Below are positions 1 to 8,069 of a DNA stretch of 57,712 nt, in pieces. Every line of letters starts with the position of its first letter. The stretch's first letter is position 1. Source of the stretch: an uncultured Desulfuromonadales bacterium (lineage in GTDB: Bacteria; Desulfobacterota; Desulfuromonadia; Geobacterales; CAIOGM01). The notes below the pieces were generated by a model that searched no databases, had not been told where the DNA came from, and worked only from the letters and a program-made list of their open reading frames with translations. Location of the stretch: NCBI GenBank assembly GCA_903929485.1, contig CAIYUY010000277.1, positions 1-57,712 on the forward strand, written 5' to 3'. The translations under genes and the position numbers were made by a program.

Positions 1-472
1 ACGGTTGAGCGGCAATTGACAGTGCGGAGGATGCTTGAGGCATGCCCCCTTCTATACACGAATACTATCGATGTGTCCCGTTATTTCATTTTAAGGGAAT
101 GTGGGTAGGGACACCTACGGGGTTAACCGAATATTTACAGCGAAGCAATCCAGTATCTCTCTAACATCATGAAACTACTGAGATTGCTTCGTCGCTTCGC
201 TCCTCGCAATGACGTCTTAAAAGAGAATTTGCGAGAGCATCAGATTTGATCCGCGTTCCATTGCCTTTGACTTGGTTTTTCCTGTTTGGTTCCGGCTTGT
301 CCGGCTTAGGTTGCACCCCTTTGCCGATAACAGCTTGCCTTGCGGATCGCAAAAATGGTAGTGTTGGAAAAATTTATCTAACTAGAATCGTGAATGATCA
401 GGCTCAGGTAGACTCGGTATGGACAGTCATTGATTCGAAAGCTTTGAACCCGCGCATCAGGGGAGCGGATAA
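1..472. other. Left-edge region without a supported gene
   Basis: No convincing gene is seen here. A short inverted pair (GTGTCCC at 73-79, GGGACAC at 108-114) and a truncated palindromic repeat (139-241) occupy the first half. A 76-codon open frame at 246-476 has no recognisable domain, no ribosome binding site at its start and overlaps the repeat tail, so it is not called. The last 12 bases hold the GGGAG ribosome binding site of the PIN gene. Confidence 0.6.
139..241 (+). repeat. Truncated copy of MITE-like palindromic repeat
   Basis: The right part matches the complete element at 50151-50285 in the same orientation: the block with GATTGCTTCGTCGCTTCGCT, then GCAATGACGTCTT, then the terminal AGAGAATTTGCGAGAGCATC. 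The left terminal repeat seen in the complete copy is missing; similarity starts at GCGAAGCAATCC (139). It is a non-coding mobile or REP-like element in a 5'-truncated state. Confidence 0.75.
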
Positions 473-970
473 ATGAAACGAACTATTTACATCGAAACCA
501 GTGTCATCAGTTATCGAGTGGCACGACCGAGCCGTGACATTATCGTGCTTGCCCGCCAGGAAATAACCGCGGAATGGTGGGACAGCGTACTTCCTCATCT
601 TGATGCATATGTATCACCAGTCGTACTTGATGAAATTTCAGGAGGAGACCAACAAGCACAGAGATTACGACTGCAACTTGTAGCAAATATGCCTGCGCTC
701 GCAGTAGATGAACGCATTATCTCTCTTGCGGAGGCAATCTGTGAAGAAATCCGCCTGCCGGAGCGAGCACAGGCTGATGCCTACCATATCGCTATACCTT
801 CCGTGCATGCAATTGATTATCTGGTGACCTGGAATTGTAAACATATCGCCAACGCTTTTATGCTAAGAAAAATCGAACAGATTATACGAGCAAAGGGTTA
901 CACAATGCCGGTCGTATGCACCCCAGAGGAACTAATGGAGGAAATTCAAGATGAAAGATCCGATAGTTGA
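473..970 (+). CDS. PIN-domain protein, VapC-like toxin candidate
   Basis: A 165-residue PIN-domain protein, predicted to be a metal-dependent RNase. The N-terminus IYIETSVISY carries the first acidic position as Glu (ETSV), which I recall as usual in this subfamily. A second acidic region (LDEISGGD) lies near residue 55, and the distal acidic motif is in ERAQADAYHIA near residue 101, followed by LVTWNCKHIAN. The ATG is preceded by GGGAG at good spacing. The last 20 bases overlap the 58-codon gene at 951-1127, so the two are probably co-translated as a toxin-antitoxin-like pair. The family is clear; the cellular target and toxicity are inferred. Confidence 0.8.
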   Translation: MKRTIYIETSVISYRVARPSRDIIVLARQEITAEWWDSVLPHLDAYVSPVVLDEISGGDQQAQRLRLQLVANMPALAVDERIISLAEAICEEIRLPERAQADAYHIAIPSVHAIDYLVTWNCKHIANAFMLRKIEQIIRAKGYTMPVVCTPEELMEEIQDERSDS

Positions 971-1127
971 GGAAGTCAGGCAAATACGCCTTAAAATTGA
1001 GCAAGATTGTGTGAAATCAGGAACTTCTTACAAGAGCCATCTTTTGGCTATTCAAAAACAATATGAAAATCGTTTGGTCTCACCTCCGACCAATCACGCC
1101 CCAAGAAAAATTGGAAAATGTGCATAG
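951..1127 (+). CDS. Small protein overlapping the PIN gene (candidate antitoxin)
   Basis: A 58-codon frame starting at the ATG inside the 3' end of the PIN gene and ending at TAG 1125-1127. It begins MKDPIVEEVRQIRLKIEQ and is charged and probably helical. Small proteins beginning with a similar D-P-I-V-E-E-V-R motif are, as far as I recall, often found overlapping the 3' end of PIN genes with ETSV-type N-termini. An upstream GGAGG (937-941) inside the PIN gene is a fair ribosome binding site. Toxin-first order would be unusual for classical VapBC, so the antitoxin role is an inference from position. Confidence 0.6.
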   Translation: MKDPIVEEVRQIRLKIEQDCVKSGTSYKSHLLAIQKQYENRLVSPPTNHAPRKIGKCA

Positions 1128-1347
1128 GGGGTAGTTGCAAAAAAATATAAGGTTATTCGCGCCAAAGAACATACCACCAACCGGACGAATCTATTAAGCC
1201 TTCCTGGGAGCACGGACATCCTGTCCGTATTCAATCGGCTGTATCGCTTGAAAAGCCTTTGACGACATGACAAGAGTATATGTTGACCTTCAACCCTGGA
1301 TGTGAGAATTTCCGTAAGTAGCTCGTGGACATTCATGGGAGGTCAAG

Positions 1348-3363
1348 ATGATTTTCTTGAGAGAGAGCCTTTCTCCCGCCGCGCTACTCGTCGTAGTCGG
1401 CATGCTGCTGTCTACCTGCTCCGGTTTTCCTGCTCTTTTGTATCCTCGACGCGACGGAAGGGGTCAGAAGGTGGCCACGCTGTTCATGATCGTCGGATCG
1501 GTGGCTGGGTGCGCCGGCGCGCTGATGATTCTCCTGGCCGGGAGTTCCCAGCGGTATGTCATTGATGGCGGATTCTTCCTGGGGGGGAGCGAGTGGGGAG
1601 TCGATCCACTCTCGGCGTTTTTCCTCATTCCTCTCTTCCTCATGGCCGGTTGCTGTTCACTGTATGCCGTGGGATATTTTCCCCAGGCGAAACATCCGTC
1701 TTCAGCGCCGCGGCTCACCTTTTTCCTGGGTCTCCTGGTCGCGTCGGTGGCTCTGGTCTTCACGGCCCGTGACGGCATTCTCTTCCTGGTGGCGTGGGAA
1801 ATCATGGCGCTGGCCTCTTTTTTCGCCATGACCACTGAAGATCAAAAAAAAGAGGTTCAGGAGGCGGGACTTCTTTTTCTGGTCGCCGCCCATATGGGAA
1901 CACTTTTCCTCTTCGCGCACTTCTCCCTGCTCAAGGGGGAGGGCGCCACATTCGCCTTTCCCGGGCCGGCCACCCTTGACGCCGGAACCCTGTCGGCCAC
2001 GGCGCTTTTTCTTACCGCCCTGGCGGGGTTTAGCTTCAAGGCCGGGATCATGCCGCTCCACATCTGGCTCCCCTCGGCCCATGCCGCGGCTCCCAGCCAC
2101 GTCTCGGCGCTCATGTCAGGCGTCATTATCAAGACCGGCATCTACGGCATGGTTCGGGTTACCACCTTTTTTTATCACCTTCCAAACTGGTGGGGGATGA
2201 TGCTCCTGACGCTGGGGATCGTTTCAGCCGTGGTGGGGGTCCTTTTCGCCCTCGGCCAACACGATCTGAAGCGACTCCTTGCCTACCATAGCATTGAAAA
2301 CATCGGGATCATCGTCATGGGGGTGGGGCTTGCCCTCCTGGGGAGGAGTTCAGGAAATATCCCGCTGCAACTCCTGGGGATGGGTGGAGCGCTTCTTCAC
2401 CTTCTCAATCACGCCATCTTCAAGGGGCTTCTTTTCCTGGGGGCCGGGTCGGTGATTCATGCCGCCGGGAGTCGGGAGATTGACCTCATGGGAGGGCTGG
2501 CCAAGCGGCTCCCCTTCACCGCTACCTTCTTTCTCGTGGGGGCGGCGGCCATCTGCGGGTTGCCGCCGCTTAACGGTTTTGTTAGTGAATATCTCATCTA
2601 CATGGGGCTGTTTCGTGGTGTCATCGAGGTGGGTGGTGGGGCGACCGCCGCCGTTTCACTCATGGCTTCGGCGGTCCCGGCCCTGGCGTTGGTGGGAGCC
2701 CTGGCCCTTGCCTGCTTCGTGAAAGCCTACGGAATTGTTTTCCTTGGGTTGCCCCGTCGGGAATCCGTGACGCAGCCCCACGAGGCGGGACTGGTCATGC
2801 TTCTCCCCATGGGATTGCTGGCTCTGCTCTGCATCCTCTTGGGGCTCTTTCCTCAGGGTGTTGTTCGGCTTCTGGGGCCGGCGGTGGCCGGTGGGCTTCC
2901 CGGTTCCAGCCAAGCGGTCGCCGAGCTGACGCTCCTGGCCCCCTTGGGGTGGATCACCGTCATGGGGCTCGTTCTGCTCCTGCTGGTCGCCTTCATCTCC
3001 ATTTTTTCTCTCCGACGGCGTCCCGGCGGCGTTGTTACCGCGGTCACCTGGGACTGCGGCTACCTTCATTCGACTCCCCGGATGCAGTACACAGCCTCCT
3101 CCTTTGCCGCTCTGCTGGTGGATCTGTTCGGCGGAATCCTCCGTCCCCGGCGTCATGGGCCGAAGGTTACGGGCCCGTTCCCGGCGCCCTCCAGCTATTC
3201 CAGCCACGTCCCCGAGGCGGTGCTGGAGCTGATATATCTGCCGATTCTCAAGTGGGGGAACGAGCTCCTCATGCCGCTGAGAAAACTTCAGCATGGCCGG
3301 ATACCGCTCTATATCCTCTACATCTTCGTCACCGTCATCGTCCTGTTGGCCCTGGCGCCGTGA
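1348..3363 (+). CDS. HyfB/NuoL-like proton-translocating membrane subunit
   Basis: A 671-residue polytopic membrane protein of the Mrp/NuoL/HyfB antiporter-like family, the ion-pumping arm of complex I-like enzymes. The hallmark segment with KAGIMPLHIWLPSAHAAAP lies near residues 231-249 (TM lysine, then H-x-W-L-P-x-A-H), and LLAYHSIENIG near 310 carries the second conserved patch. About 15 hydrophobic segments run the full length; a Lys-rich stretch and a last TM close the protein. The ATG follows GGGAGG. It is the first gene of an Ehr-type cluster continuing at 6513, but is separated from it by ccdAB, a binding protein and a kinase. The 220 bases upstream show no clear promoter. Role in a redox-driven ion pump is by family. 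Confidence 0.85.
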   Translation: MIFLRESLSPAALLVVVGMLLSTCSGFPALLYPRRDGRGQKVATLFMIVGSVAGCAGALMILLAGSSQRYVIDGGFFLGGSEWGVDPLSAFFLIPLFLMAGCCSLYAVGYFPQAKHPSSAPRLTFFLGLLVASVALVFTARDGILFLVAWEIMALASFFAMTTEDQKKEVQEAGLLFLVAAHMGTLFLFAHFSLLKGEGATFAFPGPATLDAGTLSATALFLTALAGFSFKAGIMPLHIWLPSAHAAAPSHVSALMSGVIIKTGIYGMVRVTTFFYHLPNWWGMMLLTLGIVSAVVGVLFALGQHDLKRLLAYHSIENIGIIVMGVGLALLGRSSGNIPLQLLGMGGALLHLLNHAIFKGLLFLGAGSVIHAAGSREIDLMGGLAKRLPFTATFFLVGAAAICGLPPLNGFVSEYLIYMGLFRGVIEVGGGATAAVSLMASAVPALALVGALALACFVKAYGIVFLGLPRRESVTQPHEAGLVMLLPMGLLALLCILLGLFPQGVVRLLGPAVAGGLPGSSQAVAELTLLAPLGWITVMGLVLLLLVAFISIFSLRRRPGGVVTAVTWDCGYLHSTPRMQYTASSFAALLVDLFGGILRPRRHGPKVTGPFPAPSSYSSHVPEAVLELIYLPILKWGNELLMPLRKLQHGRIPLYILYIFVTVIVLLALAP

Positions 3364-3407
3364 CCATCTTAACGACACTATCGGAGAAGACACTGTCAAA
3401 TATTTAG

Positions 3408-3436
3408 TTGTGATTCGGCATGGATGCGGATATCAT
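3408..3436 (+). promoter_or_regulatory. Sigma-70-type promoter for ccdAB
   Basis: TTGTGA (3408-3413), 17-base spacer, TATCAT (3431-3436), 34 bases upstream of the ccdA start. It gives the toxin-antitoxin pair its own transcription inside the hyf-like cluster. Found by eye. Confidence 0.5.
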
Positions 3437-3469
3437 GTGCGCATGGAGAATACACATAAGGAGATCGCA

Positions 3470-3718
3470 ATGCAAACCGGTTTTTTTGATCACCGTGCTC
3501 CCAAAAAATCAGCCAACCTTAGCATTAACAGTGACTTGCTCCGTCAGGCCAAGGAACGGCACATTAACCTTTCTCAGACACTGGAGTTGCAGCTTGCCGA
3601 GTTACTGCGGGAGGAAAAGCGTCGTACATGGCAGGAGGAGAACGGAGAGGCTATTGAAGATTATAATCGCCGGATAGAAGCTTGCGGCACGTTCAGTGAC
3701 GGCTTGAGGCGTTTCTGA
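3470..3718 (+). CDS. ccdA: CcdA-type antitoxin
   Basis: An 82-residue CcdA-family antitoxin. The N-terminal part (KKSANLSINSDLLRQAKE, residues 12-29) is the ribbon-helix-helix DNA-binding region, and the C-terminal part with W54-QEENGEAIEDYNRR is the CcdB-binding tail that ends in GTFSDGLRRF, as in the family. The ATG at 3470 has AAGGAG just upstream; the longer upstream reading frame lacks any such signal and would run through the promoter. The stop overlaps the ccdB ATG by one base, so the pair is translationally coupled. It should repress its own promoter at 3408-3436. Confidence 0.9.
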   Translation: MQTGFFDHRAPKKSANLSINSDLLRQAKERHINLSQTLELQLAELLREEKRRTWQEENGEAIEDYNRRIEACGTFSDGLRRF

Positions 3719-4032
3719 TGGCGCAGTTCGATGTCTATCTGAATTCAAACCCTGAAACAAAACAGTCCGTTCCCTATTTACTTGATCTGCAAGCGGATTT
3801 ACTGATTAACCTGACAACGCGTGTTGTTGTCCCCTTGGTTGCCACCTCCGCCATGGGCAAAGTTGCCAAGCACCTCAACCCTCAATTTAAAATTAAAGAA
3901 ACCTCCGTGGTTATGTCAACTGTTGAACTGGCCGGCGTCAATCTGCATCTTCTGGGTGAAAAAGTTTGCTCACTCAAGGAAATGCGCAACGAGATTATTG
4001 CTGCGCTTGATTTTTTGTTCATCGGTTTCTAG
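3718..4032 (+). CDS. ccdB: CcdB-type gyrase-targeting toxin
   Basis: A 104-residue CcdB-family toxin, expected to poison DNA gyrase when CcdA is lost. The fold is marked by VPYLLDLQADLL near residue 18, RVVVPL near 35 and the C-terminal RNEIIAALDFLFIGF. The E. coli toxin ends in a Trp-Gly-Ile triad that contacts GyrA; here the Trp position is Ile (F-I-G-F). Some known homologues also lack this Trp, so activity is not excluded. The gene sits between hyfB-like and the binding-protein/kinase pair, an insertion into an otherwise contiguous cluster. Confidence 0.9.
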   Translation: MAQFDVYLNSNPETKQSVPYLLDLQADLLINLTTRVVVPLVATSAMGKVAKHLNPQFKIKETSVVMSTVELAGVNLHLLGEKVCSLKEMRNEIIAALDFLFIGF

Positions 4033-4070
4033 GGCTCAAGTCCACATCAGCGTACCCGCGGGATTAAACG

Positions 4071-4916
4071 ATGATTGTCAAACTTTGCAACTACGTTTCA
4101 GCGATTATGATTTTCTGCGCCTTCGCCCTGTTTCATCTCTGCCATGCTCCACCCGCATCCGGAGCCGATTACACCTTCGGAATCGTCCCTCAGTATGATC
4201 AGAGGCAGATGTTCGCCACCTGGAAACCGATTCTGGATGAACTGGAGAAAAAGACAGGGCTTTCCTTCAGACTGGTTTTTGCCCCCACCATTCCGGTTTT
4301 TGAAAAGGAATTTCTTAAAGGGGCTTACGACTTCGTCTACCTGAACCCGTACCACCTGCTGAGAGCCAATAAATCAGCCGGTTACCTCCCCATTGTCCGC
4401 GACCGCGCCAATCTTCGCGGCGTACTGGTAGTCCGCAAGGATAGCCCCATCAAAAGCCCAACCGAGTTGAATGGTAAAACTGTCGTCTTTCCCGCTCCCA
4501 ACTCCATGGGGGCGTCTCTTCTCATGCGCGCGGATCTCTCCAATCTGTTCCATATTCATTTTACCCCGCTGTATGTGACATCTCACGATTCCGTGTACCT
4601 TCACGTGGCGAAAGGGTTGGCGGAGGGGGGAGGTGGCGTGGAAAAGACGTTGCAGGAGCAGGAAAAGGCGGTAAAGGAGAGCCTGAAGGTCATCCATGAA
4701 ACACGTCCCATTCCGTCTCATCCCGTGGCTTCCCATCCCAGAGTCGTCGCCGCCATTACCGAAAAGGTCCGAAGAGCCTTCATGGAGATGGAAACGACAG
4801 CCGGCGGCCGGGAGCTGTTGGCGAAAATACCCATGAATCATCCCGTATCCGCGGCGCTCAAGGATTACGCACCCATGATGAAGTGGGGTTTGGACGCCTT
4901 CTGGGTGAAGGAATAA
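4071..4916 (+). CDS. PhnD-like phosphate/phosphonate-type substrate-binding protein
   Basis: A 281-residue periplasmic binding protein of the PhnD/PtxB family. A signal peptide spans about residues 1-31 (hydrophobic stretch IMIFCAFALFHLCHA, then GA-DYTFG). The mature part starts with FGIVPQYD and carries KGAYDFVYLNPYH near residue 90 and SPTELNGKTVVFPAPNS near 129-145, both typical. No ATP-binding or permease genes follow. Instead a histidine kinase starts 5 bases after the stop, so it probably works as a ligand-sensing partner of the kinase, like other binding protein-kinase pairs. The ligand is unknown; phosphonate or phosphate is only the family default. The start has a weak ribosome binding site. 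Confidence 0.8.
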   Translation: MIVKLCNYVSAIMIFCAFALFHLCHAPPASGADYTFGIVPQYDQRQMFATWKPILDELEKKTGLSFRLVFAPTIPVFEKEFLKGAYDFVYLNPYHLLRANKSAGYLPIVRDRANLRGVLVVRKDSPIKSPTELNGKTVVFPAPNSMGASLLMRADLSNLFHIHFTPLYVTSHDSVYLHVAKGLAEGGGGVEKTLQEQEKAVKESLKVIHETRPIPSHPVASHPRVVAAITEKVRRAFMEMETTAGGRELLAKIPMNHPVSAALKDYAPMMKWGLDAFWVKE

Positions 4917-4920
4917 GTGC

Positions 4921-6513
4921 ATGGGGTTAAGAGTTAAAATTTTCCTCCCTATTTTTCTGGCAAGCATCATCCCGGCTGCCTATCTGACCGCCGTCTGGAT
5001 ACCTCGATGGCGGTCGGGGGTGGAAGCCATCTACCAGGAGTCGGAGAAAAGACATCTTGACAGCGTGGCCGAAGGTCTCGTCCCGTTGCTGCTGGGAAAC
5101 CAGCTGGACGGAATCTACGGCACTCTTGACGCTCTCCTGAAAAAGAACGGTAACTGGCTGGAAATCCGGTTGTTCGATTCAAAGGGAAGAGTGCTGTATC
5201 CTCTTGCGGTCGGACGTCTCTCCAAGGGGCATGAAGCGGATGAGCTCAGGATTCTGTCCCGGGAGATTCAGTATTTGGGCTCCAGGTTGGGTAAGCTGGA
5301 GGTAAAGGTGGATCTCACCAGGCAGTTGAACGGGATCAGTAAGTGGTGCTCGAATCTTCTGACCATGCTGCTCATCGTAACGCTCCTCTTTCTCCTCTCC
5401 ACTGTTGTCGTTCTTGAACAGATGGTAAGAAAACCGATACGCTCTCTCTCCGAAGCAGCCAAAAGATTGGCCGATGGTGATTACCATGAGCCGTTGCCGC
5501 AGCCGAAAAACGATGAGGTGGGAGTACTCATTAAAAGCTTTGCCGCCATGCGTGACGCCCTGGGATCCCATGCGGAAAGGCTTTCCCGTGCGAACAAACA
5601 ACTGGAGCGGTTGAATGAGACTCTAGAACAGCGCGTTCAAGATCGAACCGCGGAGCTGAATGAAAAAAATTTCGAAGTGCGGCAGGCCTATGACGACCTG
5701 AAAACAGCTCAGGGGCGACTCCTTCAGCAGGACAAACTGGCCTCCATCGGACAACTGGCCGCCGGCGTGGCCCATGAGATAAATAATCCCATGGCGTTCA
5801 TTACGAGCAATCTTGGTGCTCTTGACGAGTATGCCGGAACCATCCACCGATTCTGCACGTTTCTCCTTGATATGGTTGGAAAAAACTCCAGTGAAGCAGA
5901 GCTCGGTTTGCTGAGGGATGAAATGGAGAGGGAGGATGTCGAATCCATCCTGGAGGATCTTGGCCCGCTCATCGCGGAATCCAAAGAAGGAGCCGATCGA
6001 GTCAGGCGAATAGTTCTTGATCTGAAGGATTTCGCCCGCGCGGAAGAGAGCGGTTTTGAGCTGACGGACTTGAATGAGTGTATCCGCGTCACCGTCAACA
6101 TGGTCGGCAATGAGATAAAGTATGTCGCCGATCTTGACCTGCAACTGCATGAAATTCAGAAAATAAGCTGTTCTCGCCATCAGATCAACCAGGTGCTGGT
6201 CAACTTGCTGGTCAATGCGGGGCAGGCCATTGAGACGCATGGTGTTATAGCCGTGACTTCGCGGCAGGAAGATGAGCAGATCATTCTGACCGTCAGTGAT
6301 ACCGGTCGCGGCATGACGGAGGAGATCAGCAGGCGGGTTTTCGATCCTTTCTTCACGACCAAGAAGGTGGGGGAAGGAACCGGTTTAGGGCTCAGCATCA
6401 GTTATGGTATCATCAAAAAACATGGCGGCGAAATCACGGTGGCAAGCGAGCCGGGAAAAGGTACGATATTTACCGTCAGGCTGCCCATGAACGGGGGAGC
6501 CGTACTCTCATAA
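4921..6513 (+). CDS. Membrane sensor histidine kinase (HAMP, HisKA, HATPase)
   Basis: A 530-residue transmembrane kinase. TM1 is about residues 7-27, a periplasmic sensor region of about 110 residues follows, TM2 is about 142-167, then HAMP (168-220), a coiled coil (KQLERLNETLEQRVQDRT), and the catalytic core. H-box GVAHEINNP has the phospho-acceptor His near 284; N-box HQINQVLVNLLVNAGQA near 420; G1 DTGRGM, F-box FDPFFTTK and G2 GTGLGLSIS complete the ATPase. GAAGGA precedes the ATG. No response regulator is nearby. The stop overlaps the hyfC-like ATG in a TAATG junction, so kinase and membrane complex are translationally coupled. It is likely tied to the preceding binding protein. Confidence 0.9.
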   Translation: MGLRVKIFLPIFLASIIPAAYLTAVWIPRWRSGVEAIYQESEKRHLDSVAEGLVPLLLGNQLDGIYGTLDALLKKNGNWLEIRLFDSKGRVLYPLAVGRLSKGHEADELRILSREIQYLGSRLGKLEVKVDLTRQLNGISKWCSNLLTMLLIVTLLFLLSTVVVLEQMVRKPIRSLSEAAKRLADGDYHEPLPQPKNDEVGVLIKSFAAMRDALGSHAERLSRANKQLERLNETLEQRVQDRTAELNEKNFEVRQAYDDLKTAQGRLLQQDKLASIGQLAAGVAHEINNPMAFITSNLGALDEYAGTIHRFCTFLLDMVGKNSSEAELGLLRDEMEREDVESILEDLGPLIAESKEGADRVRRIVLDLKDFARAEESGFELTDLNECIRVTVNMVGNEIKYVADLDLQLHEIQKISCSRHQINQVLVNLLVNAGQAIETHGVIAVTSRQEDEQIILTVSDTGRGMTEEISRRVFDPFFTTKKVGEGTGLGLSISYGIIKKHGGEITVASEPGKGTIFTVRLPMNGGAVLS

Positions 6514-7421
6514 TGGTTGACATGATTATCCATCTCCTTCTCGTCTGCACCATGCCGCCGCTCCTCTTGGGGATCATCGGCAAGAGCAAGGCCGCCTTCG
6601 CCGGGCGGAGCGGCCCACCCTATCTTCAATCGTACTACGACCTGGCCCGTCTGTTCCGGAAGGGGATGGTTTTAAGTGGCACAACCACCTGGCTTTTCCG
6701 GGCCGGTCCCATCATCACCCTGGCTACGACCCTGGCGGCCTCACTCCTCATCCCCTTGGGAAACCATCCCCCCCCCGTCTCCTTCCAGGGTGATATGATC
6801 CTCTTCGCCTATCTCCTGGCCCTGGGGCGTTTCGCCACGATTCTGGCGGCGCTGGATACCGGCTCCAGCTTTGAGGGGATGGGTTCCGCCAGGGAAGCGA
6901 CCTATGCGTGTCTCACCGAGCCGACTCTCTTCTTCTCCCTGATCGTTTTGGCGCGGCTTACCGGTTCTCTCTCCCTTGCCGGCATGTTGACCGGCCCCCT
7001 GGGGGCGGTCTGGGCGACCTCCGGTGCATCACTCCTTCTGTTGGTGGCCGCCCTCTTCATACTCCTCCTGGCGGAGAACTGCCGAATTCCCTTCGACGAC
7101 CCCACTACCCACCTGGAGCTTACCATGATCCACGAAGTCATGACTCTTGATCACAGTGGGCCGCTCCTGGGGTGCGTACAGTACGGGGCGGCCCTCAAAC
7201 TCTTCGTCCTGGGAGCCTTCTTCATTCAGATTGCCCTGCCGTTAAGGAGCGGCGACGGGATGACCGACTGGGGGCTTTTTATTGCCTCCATGTTTCTCCT
7301 GGCAATCGTCATCGGCACGGTGGAGTCCACCATGGCGCGGCTCCGGTTGACCAGGGTTCCTCAACTCCTCATTGGGGGGAGCATATTGTCGGCTTTCGCC
7401 CTTCTCCTCATACTGAGGTAA
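6513..7421 (+). CDS. HyfC/NuoH-like membrane subunit
   Basis: A 302-residue membrane protein of the NuoH/HyfC family, which links the redox arm to the ion-pumping arm in complex I-like enzymes. Conserved loops are visible: SGPPYLQSYYDLARLF near residues 30-46, DTGSSFEGMGSAREA near 114-128, and ENCRIPFDDPTTHLELTM near 188-205. About eight TM segments. Its start overlaps the kinase stop (TAATG), and the hyfE-like gene begins 3 bases after its own stop. Function in an Ehr-type complex is inferred from family and neighbours. Confidence 0.85.
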   Translation: MVDMIIHLLLVCTMPPLLLGIIGKSKAAFAGRSGPPYLQSYYDLARLFRKGMVLSGTTTWLFRAGPIITLATTLAASLLIPLGNHPPPVSFQGDMILFAYLLALGRFATILAALDTGSSFEGMGSAREATYACLTEPTLFFSLIVLARLTGSLSLAGMLTGPLGAVWATSGASLLLLVAALFILLLAENCRIPFDDPTTHLELTMIHEVMTLDHSGPLLGCVQYGAALKLFVLGAFFIQIALPLRSGDGMTDWGLFIASMFLLAIVIGTVESTMARLRLTRVPQLLIGGSILSAFALLLILR

Positions 7422-7424
7422 GTA

Positions 7425-8069
7425 ATGAATTCGCTCATCGATCAGCTCCTTGTCCTCGTGATGCTTCTTAATTTCCTCGGCCTCGCCACGAGCCGGATGC
7501 ATCTCGCCATCCGGACCGTCGCCTTTCAGGGGGTAATCCTGGGGCTCCTGTCGGGGATAACCCACTCATTGACACTGCATTTGGCGCTCATCACCGGGGG
7601 GATCATCTTCGCCAAGGGGTTCTTCATCCCCTGGCTCCTCTTCAGGGCCATGCGCAGGGTGGAGATCAGGGAGGAGGTTGAGCCGTTTTTGAGCCATACC
7701 GCCACGCTCCTCCTGGGCGCCATCGCCACCGCCCTGGCCTTCGCCTTCGCCGCCAAGCTCCCCCTGATCCCGGAGCATCAGGGACTTCTCTTTGTCCCCG
7801 CCGCCATCGCAACCATCATCACCGGTTTTCTCGTCCTGACCACCCGGAAGAAGGCGATTACCCAGGTCATCGGCTACCTGATCCTGGAGAACGGGATCTT
7901 CATCTTCGGCCTCCTTCTTTCCGAGGTCATGCCGGTCATGGTGGAAGCCGGGGTGCTCCTGGACCTCATCGTGGGGATCTTTGTCATGGGGATCATCATC
8001 AACCAGATCAGCCGGGAGTTCTCCTCCATGGATACCTCGCGGCTCACGGTGCTTCGGGAGGAACAGTGA
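7425..8069 (+). CDS. HyfE-like membrane subunit
   Basis: A 214-residue protein with about six to seven TM helices, matching the hydrogenase-4 component E family (NuoK-like C-terminal part). Short charged loops such as TTRKKAITQVIGYLILENG (about residues 138-156) carry the conserved Glu of the NuoK-type helix. It lies tightly between hyfC-like (3-base gap) and hyfF-like (GTGA overlap of 4 bases), so the three are one translational unit. Expected to form part of the ion path of the complex. Confidence 0.85.
   Translation: MNSLIDQLLVLVMLLNFLGLATSRMHLAIRTVAFQGVILGLLSGITHSLTLHLALITGGIIFAKGFFIPWLLFRAMRRVEIREEVEPFLSHTATLLLGAIATALAFAFAAKLPLIPEHQGLLFVPAAIATIITGFLVLTTRKKAITQVIGYLILENGIFIFGLLLSEVMPVMVEAGVLLDLIVGIFVMGIIINQISREFSSMDTSRLTVLREEQ

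Noticed and set aside
246-476. 76-codon open frame before the PIN gene
   Set aside because: No ribosome site, overlaps a repeat tail, no domain; composition not gene-like.
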